A stretch of 64,000 nucleotides of DNA from Pelobates cultripes (Eukaryota; Chordata; Amphibia; Anura; Pelobatidae): NCBI GenBank assembly GCA_933207985.1, contig OW240921.1, positions 2,334,114 to 2,398,113 on the forward strand, in the 5' to 3' direction. The notes beneath the pieces are model-generated. The model did no database searches. It worked only from the letters and a program-made list of their open reading frames with translations, and was not told the DNA's origin. The stretch's first letter is position 1; each line of letters begins with the position of its first letter. The translations under genes were made by a program, and so were the position numbers. Positions 10,370 through 21,849 of this stretch are shown piece after piece.

Positions 10370-12784
10370 TGTGACGAGCTGAGCCTCGTCACGTGTTCTT
10401 GGAGGGGCCTGCTGGCCAGCCTCTTACCAAAACACTATGGGCCCTTTAAAAAACTTGGTTCTTGGGATTTTATAATCGGTTCGGGAACCGAACCGCCGCA
10501 TGAACCGAAGACCACACTGGAGCTTGTTAAGCCTAATTGCTACTTTGTAGCAATTTCCACCGCAATGTTCTAAGTGTTTGTCTGGGTGGCTGCAATTCCT
10601 ATGGACGACCAGGAGGTGGTGGCCATCTTGTTCGCATGAACTCAGGCAACGGTGTTAGGGTATGAATCTCATGGAACTGAAAACGGACACAAAAACTTCC
10701 GAACACCGCAGGACTTCCAGCATTGCCTGCGGTCGGTTCCAGAACACTTGGAAAAGCATTGTTCAGGGGAAACATTCCCACGATTCAGGGTAAGACTATT
10801 AACTCTGTTCGGTAGTTTGTTCATTTTTAAACTACCGAACTAGACCAACCGCAAGCCCTGATTCTCTGGAACTGTTTTGGGCATGGGACCATGCGGGCGG
10901 TCAGTCAAAATTAAGACTTCCAGGAAATTCCTTGTAACGGACCGTTTTGCACAAAAAGGGGAAAAAAACCGCTTAGACAATAATCCCCCTTTCAGAGACA
11001 GGCACAGCTACTGTAGAATCACCAAAACTCATGAACTGAATACAAGTGAATGCTCCAAACTCCCGAACGGCATACAAGGGAATGCTCCAAACACTCGAAC
11101 TGCATACAAGGGAATGGTCCAAACACTCGAACTGCATACAAGTGAATGCTCCAAACTCCCGAACGGCATACAAGGGAATAAGGTAGCACTCCAAATACAC
11201 GAACAGGAACCATACGAATTGCTGCTACCAGACGAACAGGAAAAGCTCCCAAGCGGCTTACACTCCTGGCAATCAGTCCTTAGCAGCATACAGTAAATCC
11301 CCCCAAAGACGAGACAAGGCTCCGTGTTGAGGGTCAAGCAGTGGTCTGAGGTGCTGGCACACCCAGCCTGGTTTTATTACAGTGTTTCAAATACAGGACC
11401 ACCCACAGGGAGGGATAAAACAACCAATCATATCACAGTTACATCCCACATATTCCCTCCCCTTATCCTGAGAGGAAACTCAATTATACAAACAGTTAAA
11501 ACATACTTTCTACCCAACTTTCATAACTCCAAAACCATACATCACATTCACATAAAATTACGTATTCTCAATCAATCCATTCAGGGGAACAACATATTCA
11601 AAAATGGCACAAATCAGACAAGGGGTTCAAAAGTTAGTAAAAAGTCCTTTGTGACTAAATGAAGCATGGCTTTCTGGCCCAAACCAGTTTCAGAGTCTTC
11701 TATCCTGGAGATAGTAATTCAATTATCTCCCAGGACAGACACAAGACTCCATTAAGCACATGGTTGCAAAAAGACACAAAGCACTTTAAAATACATAAAG
11801 TCACATTTATACATAAAACACAGACATTTCACATATCCCCAGATAGCTCAGGTCTGAGCGCACATTATTAAGTGAATGGCGCTCAGACCACACGAATACA
11901 GTTTAATCGCCATGGAGCCAAAGTCTTTACAGTCAGTTTCATACGAATGGGCTCCATGGGATTCCTATCTGGGGTATAACACATTCAAACAAATCTACTG
12001 AACCCCAGGCAGAAAAGCACGAATACAGCTTTTCTGCAGGCAAAAATAAAGTCTTTTAAAAGGGGGCCATAGTCCAAAGGCAGCAGGCGAGCAACCAGGC
12101 TTCTCCAATGCACTGTGGCGAGATTGGTCTCCTCACATTCCTGAACCCCTGAACTGATTTGGGTGATTTTTGGATATGTTGGTCAACCAGATCAGGGCTA
12201 TCAGGGGATGTAACTTTTGCGGGGGTTTTGTGTGTTTTAAGGTATTTTGGGGGTTTGTAAAAATAATTTCTTTCTGTGCTCGGAGTTAATTGGATTAGAT
12301 TAGTATGGTTCCTGATCCAATTATCTCCCAGGCACATTTTGTATGGGAGTGTCCTGGACCTGGGAGCCAATGTGATTGTGTATTTATTTCTACTAATGGT
12401 TTACTCTCAGGGGGGAGTGCCCCTTGCATGGGGACTGTCATAAGAGGCCAGTGTGGCTGCCATTAAAGGTTTACCCTTCATGTTTGGGGGATTGGAGAGC
12501 TATATTCACACTCTGGGGATTGCTGTAATCACTTGGATCACAACACTTGCTCTTATTAAGCAGCCTACTTCGCTCTCTGGACTAGGAGAGGTCTACCCAC
12601 TGGAAGCTGGATCCTGGTCTTGGGTCCGGGGTGAGTGGAGGACAGCGAGATCCCAACCAAGCTGTGGCGGTTTGTGGGGTTTATTGTGGTTATGGTGTCT
12701 GGTGCAGTGCTTATCATGCTCGCAAGTACTAGGAAGCAGCGATTGACTGAGGTACCCGGTCGGCGTGCCAGGCGGTCCGTCACA
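10370..12784 (+). mobile_element. Solo LTR, family A, split by a nested LTR
   Basis: Begins TGTGACGAG and ends GGTCCGTCACA. The flanks CTGAC (10365-10369) and CTGAC (12785-12789) are a perfect 5-base target duplication. Removing the nested element at 10933-12137 and its duplicated target leaves about 1.2 kb, the same size as the family member at 31222-32420. No internal retrotransposon genes remain. It lies in the intron between minus-gene exons 3 and 4. Confidence 0.85.
10933..12137 (-). mobile_element. Nested solo LTR, subfamily with GAGACCAATCTCGCC start
   Basis: On the minus strand it begins TGTGAGGAGACCAATCTCGC and ends ACGGTCCGTTACA. TTCCT occurs on both sides (10928-10932 and 12138-12142) as a 5-base target duplication. 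It is closely related to the element at 46778-47633: both contain ACACGGAGCCTTGTCTCGTC. At 11040-11190 it carries short tandem repeats of a CATACAAGGGAATGCTCCAAA-like unit. Confidence 0.85.
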
Positions 12785-12933
12785 CTGACATTTTAACTAA
12801 TTTGCTTTTCAGTGCATAAGATATTCTATGGAACTCCAAAGTAAGGCATTTTAGTTTATTGCCTTCCCAAAGTGGAGAACATTACACAAATTAACTGGTT
12901 TTAATTCATGGTTTTTCATGCTGGATCACTTAC

Positions 12934-13044
12934 CAGAGCACTACGACCTACAACATGTTCTGTAGGCCACTGCAATTCTTTATAGTTAAACAGCACAAAG
13001 GTCAGGGATCCATCCGTTATCAGGGCCACTTGGAAGGTGTCCAC
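12934..13044 (-). CDS. NIDO domain exon 3 of the minus-strand tectorin-like gene
   Basis: Acceptor TTTAG is followed by 37 codons beginning VDTFQVALITDGSLTFVLFN and ending at donor GTAAGTG, phase 0 to phase 0. This is the VNTFQ-VLI-D, F-LFNY core of the NIDO domain. The homologous plus-gene exon (35127-35264) has 46 codons. The nine missing codons fall in the loop that reads [18 protein letters not shown] in the plus gene, a segment also present in alpha-tectorin. The reading frame is intact, so the deletion is tolerated or specific to this paralog. Confidence 0.85.
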
Positions 13045-13317
13045 CTAAAGGATGCAGAACATAATTTATGATCCAGTCGTACGCAGTATACCAACCAAAG
13101 AGAGCATGAAGTAATACTATGGGTATGATGCTGGTCCTTAAATCTATGCCATGTCTATACAATAATTAAGATTTGAAACCATTTAGCAACTTGAATAAAA
13201 AATGTACAATTCTCCACAATGCCTCATGAATAATTCGGATTAATGAGGAATGTCTTCACACTCTCACCCCTCTGCCTAAAATTATCATAAAAATTATATA
13301 TGTACATGTGTCCTTAC

Positions 13318-13599
13318 CGCTGTAGTAGTTGTTTGGAAATATGCCACACTGTCCCACGTCACCACAAATATCCACTTGGCAAGGAAGTTATGGTTGTGAA
13401 AGTAGGTCCTAATATCAGACGTTGCCAGGTCCAGTAAGTCTTGGTCTGTGCTCTCGCTGTAGAAGATCTCACCTCCTTCTGCAGTGTTTATATCAGACCA
13501 AAAGGGTGCTATAAAAGTGACCTGATTAAGCAGAGGGAGTTTTTTAGGTGTGAGTAGGCGAAACGGCTGGTTGACGGACAAGAACCCGTTGGTGCTCAA
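13318..13599 (-). CDS. NIDO domain exon 2 of the minus-strand tectorin-like gene
   Basis: The exon is 282 bases (94 codons), running from acceptor CAACAG to donor GTAAGGAC. The frame includes STNGFLSV, IAPFWSDI, GGEIFYSES, DIRTYFHNH and KWIFVVTWDSVAYF. APFW-D, G-I-Y-E and W-F--TW are the hallmark blocks of the NIDO domain of alpha-tectorin, nidogen and mucin-4-like proteins. The plus-gene exon 30664-30945 has exactly the same length and phase (0 to 0), which shows common descent of the two genes. The product segment would be extracellular; NIDO domains are found in matrix and mucus proteins. No disabling change is visible. Confidence 0.92.
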
Positions 13600-14259
13600 C
13601 TGTTGGATGAGAAGAATGACAGAACAAATATCAACTATTGTTTTTTAATGCAAAATATGAATATATACCTAGATCTATCTGCCCCACCACCCATCCATCC
13701 GTCCTTGATCGCCCACACTATTTTAATTGATATGTAATACATTTTATGAAGAACTCTATCCGTAAAGTGTACAACAAATTCACGTTAGACGTTACATTGA
13801 TGATTGCTTCCTTATTTGGAAAGGAACAGAGACTGACCTGTTATGCTTCCTAACATATATTAAAACCAACAATTTCAATCTTTCTTTTACATACAAATAC
13901 AATCGTACTAATATAGAATTTTGGGGGACTTAGTGCTGTATACGGATCATCAGATTTTAAAATCCAGGACTTTTTTCAAGAGTGTGGAAGTGAACAGTTT
14001 TATCTGGACCTCCAGCTGTTACTACCCCCTCTTGGCTATCAAGTGTCCCATATAGTCAATTTTTAAGAGTCAAAAAGAACTGCTCTTTGATCTCCCTCAC
14101 TGGCCCATGGAGGGAGGCACATAGCGCATGCCACGGGGATTAGGGTGTGCCTAGGCACACCCGGCACACCCCGTGCGCACGCCTATGTCGCTGATGTCAA
14201 TGCATTTACATTGATACCCATTTAGGAACTCGGATTTTACAAGTTTGATGGTAACAGCC
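13600..14259. other. Intronic DNA with a Penelope RT scrap and an hAT-end scrap
   Basis: At about 13785-13915 the plus strand reads RYIDDCFLIWKGTE and then FNLSFTYKYNRTNIEF, a Penelope RT catalytic-box fragment. Around 14110-14185, GTGTGCCTAGGCACACCC and neighbouring palindromic words look like an hAT end. The rest is unassigned. Confidence 0.55.
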
Positions 14260-15240
14260 TGGTGAATATCTCACAGTGGAGGATTTACTAAGCGTTGAAT
14301 GCTACTTTACCAACAAGATTGAACAGCTAAGGAAAACATTATCGCTCTTTGCTCCTCGCTCTCAAAACCACAGCTGGACCGTACCTTTCCCACCCTATAG
14401 CCTTTTCCCCAGCTACAGAACAGGAGGTGGCTGTGCTTCTCTTCTCCTCTCGTCCCATCACCTGTCTGCTTAATCCTGTATCATCCTTAACACACATCCT
14501 CAACTGCACTCTTTCATCTGGTTTTGTCCCTGCTCCCCTTAAGCATGCTACTGTCGTACCCATCCTAGAAAAGCCATCCCTAAATCCGTCTTCCCCTTCC
14601 AACTACCATCCCATATCCCTGCTTCCTTTATTCTCAAAGCTTCTAGAAAGACTTGTCTTTACTCGTATGGTTCACTTTCTAAATTACAACTCACTCCTCG
14701 ATACTGTTCAATCTGGCTTCTCGTGGTTCTCCTCCTATGTCTCCCAATGTCTGCTCAGTGTCCCTTTCTGTTCTCTCTTTATACTGCCTCTGTTGGCAAA
14801 CTCATTAACTCCTTTGGATCCCACTACCATCTGTATGCTGACGACACCCAGATATATCTCTCCTCCCCTGATCTCTCGCCCATGGTCCTACAATGTGTCA
14901 CTGCTTGCCTTTCTTCAATCTCCGATTGGATGAACACAATCTCTCTAAAACTGAGCTTCTAATTTTTCCTCCTCATAATGCTGATCCTCCTCCTTCACTT
15001 TCCCTGAAAGTTGATGGTGCTTGCATTAGTCCATCTTTGCAAGCTCATTGTCTTGGCATTATCTTTAATCCTGGCCTCACCTTTGCACCTCATACCCAGT
15101 ATGTTGCTAAAACCTGTTGATTCTACCTTAAAAACACTGCATTCACCCTTTTCTCACACAAGATGCTGAAAACGAGCTTGTTCAATCTCTTGCATGGATT
15201 ACTGTAACTCTCTCCTAGTTGGTCTCTCCAGCTGGTCTAG
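14260..15240 (+). pseudogene. L2-type LINE reverse transcriptase remnant
   Basis: Fragments in several frames: [18 protein letters not shown] and [20 protein letters not shown] (early RT motifs), a large internal deletion, then [15 protein letters not shown] with the YADD catalytic box, and [11 protein letters not shown] further on. This motif order is typical of L2/CR1-group ORF2. It has frameshifts and stops and is dead. The same family recurs at 35880-39400. Confidence 0.8.
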
Positions 15241-16250
15241 CTACAATCTGTTTTAGCATTTTAGAGCGCTGGGACGATTTTGCACTTGGGTACAATCTTC
15301 ATAGCTGTGATGGATTGCACCTAAATGGGAGAGGGTCTGCTGTGCTGGAGGGTAGGATGGCTAGGTTCAATGAGATTTTGGGGGCGACATAAAAATCTAC
15401 AAAATGGAGACAGAAAGGAAATGGGCTTTAGATCAGCATAAGGGGTGTGGAGATGGGGGAAGGGGAAAGCTCAGAACAGAGGAGGTATGTAATATTGATG
15501 AAAATTCACAAAAAGTACAAGTGACTCATAATATTAAATGTATGCTTACTAATGCAAGGAGCCTATATAACAAAATGGGGGAACTAGAGGCATTAGCATA
15601 CACTAAACAATATGATATAATAGGCATAACAGAAACATGGTGGGGTGAGACACATGACTGGGCAGTTAATTTAAATGGGTACACGTTATTTAGGAAGGAT
15701 AGGAAAAACAAGATGGGTGGTGTTTGTATGTCAACCCCTTTGCAATTCCCTCTATTGGTTTAACTGTATTACGCTATATTTAGTCTGTTGTCCCATTAGG
15801 TGGCCTTTTATTTAGCTTTTTCCTCAGTTTAAGGTTGTATTTTATTTGTTACTTTAGTTTCCCCTTTGTGGTGTCACACTTTTGGATTTGTTTTTGTGTA
15901 TAGTTTTTTTGGTGTCTAAGGGTACACTATTTAGTAGGTTTCCTGTTCTTTCTATTTTATGTTCTATATTTTATATTTTGTGTTTTGACTATGTGTTAAA
16001 GCCAAATCTTAAGTGGAGTGTGATGAGGGAAATGTGGAGGCTTTATGGGTAGGTATCTGCTTGGGACAAAAGAAGGGAAACCAGTTATTGGTTGGGATAT
16101 GTTATAAACCACCCAATGTAAATATTAATGAGGAAGAACAGCTGTTAGAGCAAATTGGGAAAGCTGCAAATTGGGGTAACACGTCAATTATTGGAGATTA
16201 TAATTACCCGGACATAAATTGGGATAAGGTGACCAGTAGCTCAGAAAACT
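15241..16250 (+). pseudogene. CR1-type LINE endonuclease remnant
   Basis: From about 15525 one frame reads CMLTNARSLYNKMGELEAL, then YDIIGITETWWGETHDWAV and FRKDRKNKMGG: the N-terminal APE-type endonuclease of CR1 ORF2. After a non-homologous insert (about 15727-16012) it continues with LLVGICYKPPN and IIGDYNYPDINWDKV. Stops and the insertion disable it. Confidence 0.85.
15727..16012. other. Insert splitting the CR1 endonuclease remnant
   Basis: About 285 bases of T-rich non-coding sequence separate two halves of one endonuclease. No inverted ends were recognised. Confidence 0.5.
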
Positions 16251-16582
16251 CACAGACACACACGCTTACTGACACAAACACACAGCTTCACTAATACACA
16301 CAGATAGGCTCACTGACAGGCAATCTCCCAGACATGCACAATCTCACTAACACAAACACACAAGCTCAATAGACTTTTTCTCCAGTGACTATCTCAGACA
16401 GAAGAGATGTCTGGTACTTCCGACAATCAAATCCCTCCTTCTTCTTGATATGATCTAGTATACTAGTCAGCAATGGAACTAATATAGAGAGAACCATGGT
16501 GCAATCATGGCCAAAAGGTAGATACTCAACTCTCCTACAACTCCCATGATGTTGTGCTTCCTGGGGATCTACCATTTACAAT
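16251..16582. other. Spacer with CA-rich start
   Basis: Begins with CACACACGCTTACTGACACA-like low-complexity DNA, then mixed sequence. No gene. Confidence 0.4.
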
Positions 16583-17180
16583 GCTTGCATGGTTGTATTT
16601 GTGAGCAGTGTCTGTGTGTTTGTATGTAAGTATGTTTTTGTATGGAGCATGGAATGCATGGTTGTATTTGTGAGCAGTGTCTGTGTGTTTGTATGTAAGT
16701 ATGTTTTTGTATGGAGCATGGAATGCATGGTTGTATTTGTGAGCAGTGTCTGTGTGTTTGTATGTAAGCATGTTTTTGTATGGAGCATGGAATGCATGGT
16801 TGTATTTGTGAGCAGTGTCTGTGTGTTTGTATGTAAGCATGTTTATGTATGGAGCATGGAATGCATGGTTGTATTTGTGAGCAGTGTCTGTGTGTTTGTA
16901 TGTAAGTATGTTTTTGTATGGAGCATGGAATGCATGGTTGTATTTGTGAGCAGTGTCTGTGTGTTTGTATGTAAGTATGTTTTTGTATGGAGCATGGAAT
17001 GCATGGTTGTACTTGTGAGCAGTGTCTGTGTGTTTGTATGTAAGCATGTTTTTGTATGGAGCATGGAATGCATGGTTGTATTTGTGAGCAGTGTCTGTGT
17101 GTTTGTATGTAAGCATGTTTATGTATGGAGCATGGAATGCACAGATGTAATTGTGTGTTTGTATGTAAGCATGTTTTTGA
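16583..17180 (+). repeat. 69-bp tandem array
   Basis: Eight near-identical units and partial ends, each starting near GCATGGTTGTATTTGTGAGC and ending TGTATGGAGCATGGAAT. 69 is divisible by three, so long frames stay open on both strands with 23-residue periodicity; these are repeat artefacts. Units differ by a few point changes, such as TAAGTATG versus TAAGCATG. Confidence 0.95.
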
Positions 17181-17261
17181 ATGGAGTATTTACTGTGTAG
17201 CAGAATGGATGCCTAAATACACTTTTATTACTGGTTGTTCAGCTGTCAGTACACCTCCCAT

Positions 17262-17775
17262 TCAGTGTTTATGAGGGGTGCACTGTGTGTGAGGGGTGCA
17301 GTATATGTGAGGGGTGCAATGTGTGTGAGGGATGCAATGAGTGTGTGTAAGTGGTGAAGTATGTGGGAGGGTTGCAGTATGTGTGAGATGTGCAGTGTGT
17401 GAGGGGTGCAGTGTGTATGAGGGGTGAAGTGTGCTGGGGTGCAGTATACGTGAGGGGTGCAATGTGTGTGTAATTGGCGCAGTATGTGTGAGGGGTGCAC
17501 TGTGTATGAGGCATGCAATGTGTTTGTGAGATGTGCAGTGTGTGTGAGGGCTGCAATGTGTTTGTGGGAGGTGCAGTATGTGCGAGGGGTGTGGTGTGTT
17601 TGAGGGATGCAGTATGTGTTAGGGGTGCAGTGGGTTTGTGAGAGGTCCAGTATGTGTGAGGGGTGCAGTGTGTTTGTGAGAGGTGCAGTATGTGTGAGGG
17701 GTACAATGTGTGCATGTAAGTGATGCAATGTGTGTGTGAGGGGTGCAGTGTGTGTAGCAAGTGCGGTGTGTGACT
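17262..17775 (+). repeat. GAGGGGTGCAGTGTGTGT-like minisatellite
   Basis: Irregular units of about 17-24 bases. Long His/Thr frames on the minus strand are artefacts. Confidence 0.9.
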
Positions 17776-17855
17776 GTGTTGGATGGTAACAAACATGGGA
17801 GCAAACATGCATTTTAATTTAATTTTTTTCATTATTTAAAAATAATAATACATTG

Positions 17856-18850
17856 TAACGGAGGCACCCTGAACCCCTGGCTGGGTACCTCCGCACAGGA
17901 CCACTTCCTTGCTGGAACAGCGGACAAACCGCAGCACCTCTGCCCACAGTCAGGGTCGGCAGGTCCATAAGGCGGCAAATGCAGCCGCCTTAGGGCGCAC
18001 CGGCTCTGAGGGTGCATGATTTCAGTGCCCAGCAGGAGGGAAGCGCTCCCTCCTGCCAAGCCACCTTCTGGACCCATGGCGCAGCTGTGATCTAATCAGA
18101 GGCAGCGAGGGAGCTCTAACCTCTCTGCTTTGCTCCCTCAAGCGCCGTTTGCTGATGCCGTGGGAGCCGCAGTATGACGTCATATTCCTGCTCCCGGCAT
18201 CAGTAGACAGCCCACGAGGGAGCAGAGCAGAGAGGTTAGAGCTCCTTGCCACGTCTGACAGGATCTCTGCAGCCCGCCGCACTGAAGCTGTCAATCAGTG
18301 TGTTTGTGTTTGTGTGTCTGTCAATGAATGAGTGTGTGTCAGATCAGTGAGTGTGTATCAGATCAGTGAGTCTGTGTCTGTCCGTGACGTTTGTGTGTTT
18401 GCCATTGAGTGTATGTGACTGTTAGTGTGTATACACCACTGAGTGTAGCGTGGCGGATCAGAGCACAGTATAGGAGCTTCTATATCCTGTACCCGGCCTG
18501 ACTGACAGGAGGTGCTCACTGAGAGAGCACTTCCTGTCAGTCCAGCCGGCTACAGAAAACTAAAGCTCTTGTAGAGGATCTGCCCCACTCAGAAATGCTG
18601 GGGAACTCGCTCTATCCACCCCCAGGCACTGGACGACACTCAGTCCTGGGAGCTCTAGTCCTTACAAGGACTTTCCCCATTGAATCCTCCACACAGGAAC
18701 AGTGATTAGCCCTTCCCACTCCCAGTAACCAGACGACACATAGTTCTGGGAGTAAAAGCTGGAATGTTTTAATCTAGCCAGATGGCCTGCTTTTATGCAA
18801 TTTAGACACAGACAAACACGCTCATTACGCTCCCACACAAAACAGGATAA
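17856..18850 (-). mobile_element. Family B LTR-like sequence split by an inserted repeat
   Basis: Starts TGTAACGGAGGCACCC and, after a foreign block (about 17956-18550), resumes with family B sequence that resembles 3296-3480. The foreign block contains GT-rich repeats (18295-18440) and a long hairpin at about 18495-18548, with arms CTGACTGACAGGAGGTGCTC and GAGCACTTCCTGTCAGTCCAG-like. Boundaries are approximate. Confidence 0.45.
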
Positions 18851-18861
18851 CGGAACATTTT

Positions 18862-19750
18862 AGCTATGAAGAAAGGTTAACAAATTTAATTCTCTTTAGT
18901 TTAGAAAAACTTTGCCTCAGATGGGATATGATAACATTATACAAATATATCCAGGACCAATACAAACCCTTGTGTGGAAATCTATTCATAAACAGGGCTA
19001 TACATAGGACACGAGGTCATGAGTTTAGACTGGAAGAAAGAAGATTTCATGAGTAGGTAATAGTCGAGGGAAGTACCGCCGTGAGAGTCCCTGAGGTTGG
19101 TGTTTACACTTTTGGGGCCCTGGCTAGTTTGGCAGGATTTTCTGTACCTGGGAGACAAAGAGATGATCTATTTTACTGCGCCTTGGCTCCCAGGCTCTTA
19201 GGAAGAAGACACCCTGTCACTTTGGGTGGGGGACCGCTTGTCTGAGTGGCAGGCTTTCCATAATTGTGAGACAAGGGGTTAGCAACCCCCTGTTCCTGCA
19301 GGTATGGAGGATTCTGGATTATAGCCCCTGGTTGTGTGTGTGGAAGACCCCTTGCATTGGGTTATGCATAAAAGCCATGTGTGGCCAATAAAATTGTGTT
19401 GTACCTCCAGGACTGTGTGTTGTCCAGTAACTGGGGGAAATAGATCTCTTTATAATCTAAATGGTTCCTGACCAGCTGAAGGAAGGAAATTAGCAGAGGT
19501 AACAGGTTGGGTTATCCTGGGTCTGCTACAACAATATACAGGGATATACATTCTAATTAGTTGGATAATAGCTTCTTGATCCAAGGAGACATCTGACTGC
19601 AATTCTGGGGTCAATAAGGATTTTTCTTTTTTTTTTAAGTGCTTCAAACTGGACATTTGCCTTCTTTTGGATCAACAGCAAAAACTGATTTGAGAAAGGC
19701 AGAACGTGATGGACACGTCTCTCTTCAGCCTATGTAACTATGTTAGTAGT
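18862..19750 (+). pseudogene. CR1-type LINE 3' end, split by an LTR-like insertion
   Basis: At 18862-19055 the frame reads YEERLTNLILFSLEKLCLRW and later HRTRGHEFRLEERRFHE, the C-terminus of CR1 ORF2. The matching 3' tail, with GATGGACACGTCTCTCTTCA and CCTATGTAACTATGTTA, is at about 19690-19745. The 585 bases between (19056-19640) resemble the plus-oriented LTR-like repeat at 25085-25620, sharing CCAGGACTGTGTGT, CCAG-TAACTGGG and AATTAGCAGAGG. Confidence 0.75.
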
Positions 19751-19858
19751 GTGTTTTATATGTGTAGCCCAACAGAGCCATGATTTGTTTTACAAATATA
19801 TATATATAGATATATAAACACACACACCAGGATAATTTGGGTTAAGTACAATACTTAC

Positions 19859-19980
19859 ATAGAGAGTGGAATAATTTTGCCCAAACAGTGGAAATGCTCT
19901 TGACAGATTTAAAAACACATATCCGTCATCGACTTTTGGGACGACGCTGTCTCTCATAGATCCATATGAATACAGAAGAT
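19859..19980 (-). CDS. First NIDO domain exon of the minus-strand tectorin-like gene
   Basis: Acceptor CCTGTAG, then 122 bases ending at donor GTAAGTATTG. Phase 1 in, phase 0 out. The frame reads LLYSYGSMRDSVVPKVDDGY, then ASP-free hydrophobic sequence and FPLFGQNYSTLY. The Y-YG...DDG...FP-FG--Y-TLY layout is the start of NIDO domains, matching YPFGPEIDQVSQEGDDG in the plus gene (30328-30452, 125 bases, same phases). The exon carrying the signal peptide must lie further right on this strand; it was not found and may sit in the 22351-22950 gap. Whether this gene also had a mucin exon cannot be told. Confidence 0.88.
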
Positions 19981-20490
19981 CTACAGGAAAATAACACATT
20001 TTTGAGACCTATATAGATTATAACAAATGCATCTCATTGCTGATTAGATTAATTTGTAAAAGAAAAACTTGTATTAAATCTCAACAAATGGTGCATTCTG
20101 CGATTGGCCAATACACACGTTCATTATATCAGGTAGTTGCATGATATAAGTGTTTCATCGTTCAACCAGATTTTCAGCCTCATCATACTGAGTTTGGCAA
20201 ATCATATTACATCGTAACATACATGATGACTCACACTGTCGAGATTTTGACAATGCTGCTTCTGTGAATGGCCCATGGAAGTGCAATCATCTGGCCTACT
20301 CTAAGAAAGACTTACATTTCTAGCAAAATGTTTACCTATAAGTTGATAGATGTCAGTGATTGATAGACACTTACCTTTGGTGCAATACATGTGTAGGGTC
20401 CATTTTTACAAATATGGTACATTTTCCAAAAATTGCAAAATCCTGTCTACAAATCATGGAAATTCTGATCTCTTATCTAGTCTGTCATTT
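19981..20490. repeat. Intron or 5' flank of the minus gene, with a locally repeated segment
   Basis: About 130 bases at 20175-20310 (CTGAGTTTGGCAAATCATAT and onward) recur, at roughly 80 percent identity by eye, at 22100-22220 in the same orientation. This is either a dispersed repeat or an old local duplication. No exon was found. Confidence 0.5.
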
Positions 20491-20998
20491 AAAGGGACAC
20501 TATAGTCACCTGAACAACTTCAGCTTAATGAGGTTGTTCAGGTGAGAACTATAGCTACCTGCAGCCTTTCTCATGTAAAATAGGAACACCTCCAATTGCA
20601 GTCACTCAGAGTGAACCAGATGGACTTTGGAGTTGATGGAGGCATAATATGCCTTTATCCACTCAGATCTGCTGTCAGCAGAGCACAGGGCAGCACTGTG
20701 CACAGCATCCTGTGATTCAGTATCTCCGCCCACTGCATGCAGACACTGAACTTTCCTCATAGAGATTCATTGATTCAATGTATCTCTATGAAGAGATGCT
20801 GATTGGCCAGGTGTGTTTGAATCATGCTGGCTCTGCCCCGATCTGCCACTTTGTCAGTCTCAGCCAATCCTATGGGGAAGCATTGTGATTGGATCAGGCT
20901 ATCATGTCAGCAGACTGCTTGTTTTTACTGGGTCTAACAGCATGCAGAGTTACAGCTTCTGGCTTGAATACAGTAAGATTTTCACTATATTTATGGAG
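20491..20998. mobile_element. TTAA-type MITE, one end only
   Basis: Starts with AAAGGGACACTATAGTCACC, as in the MITE at 6782. The interior has CTCTATGAAGAGATGCTGAT and other non-coding sequence. The right inverted end is missing, and the next repeat starts at about 21000. Confidence 0.55.
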
Positions 20999-20999
20999 G

Positions 21000-21810
21000 C
21001 ATGAGGAGCCCAGGGGGGCTAGATGGTCATGTTAATACTATAGGGCCAGTGGTTCACTGGGTGGCTGTCTATTCATATGCACGAACACGTGGTGGCGACT
21101 ATTTTGTTTTTGTCGAAGTGTCTGCAACTATTTTTGGACACTCGAACTCTAGAACACCACTGAGACTTCCAGGACCACTTAGATTTGTGAACATTCCTAC
21201 GAAAGAGGCGGCGTTCGGTAAAAGCATTACATGAATGAGGCGGCACACGACCATCCAATTCATGAACACAGATGGGGATGGTTGTTTAGTATTTTTAAAA
21301 CTACAAAAAGGGACCGGCCGCACCAGGTGAATGCATGGAACTATTTTGGGTAAGAGCCTCGTGTGAGGCTGGGACTTCCATCTATCTCCCGAACCCCTGA
21401 ACCGATTTGCATGATTTTTTTAATATGTTGGTCCCCTAATTGTGCCCTTTCAGAAAATTTATGGGAATTGGATGTATAATTTTAATGTTTTGAAAAATGT
21501 GTAAAAAGTTAATTTTTTCGCTTGGAGATAATTGAGTTGATACAGTAATTAACTCAATTATCTCCCAAGCAGAGGGGAGGAATTTACAGTAATGAATGGG
21601 AGTGTTTAGCTGTGTGACTGTAAACCATTGGCTGTTGAATTTATTTCTCGGTGCCCCACAAGGTCCACATGGGTGGTAACCTTGTGGGAAAAGTTGCATA
21701 AAAGGCCAGCCTGGCACATTAAACCTTCAGATCTGCTTAACCCCTATTACGTAGCCTCGTCTCGTTATTGTAGGGGACCTGCAACTAGGGTCACTTATTC
21801 TGGCAGTAAT
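21000..21810 (+). mobile_element. Family A-like LTR fragment
   Basis: Shares AGGGCCAGTGG-CACTGGGTGG, CCCGAACCCCTGAACCGATTT, AACTCAATTATCTCCCAAGC and AGAGGGGAGG with the family A elements, and ends near CGTCTCGTTATTGTAGGGG. Clean ends and target duplication were not found. Confidence 0.5.
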
Positions 21811-21849
21811 TAAACCCATAATTAATTCCCACTTGACTTCTACGTTGCC

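Noticed and set aside
16535..17200. Open frames of about 190-200 codons on both strands
   Set aside because: They come from a 69-base tandem repeat, divisible by three, with no start context, splice signals or domain.
20375..20460. Possible leader exon of the minus-strand gene ending at donor GTAAGTG with matching phase 1
   Set aside because: The frame is only a few codons long before an upstream stop and lacks a hydrophobic leader.
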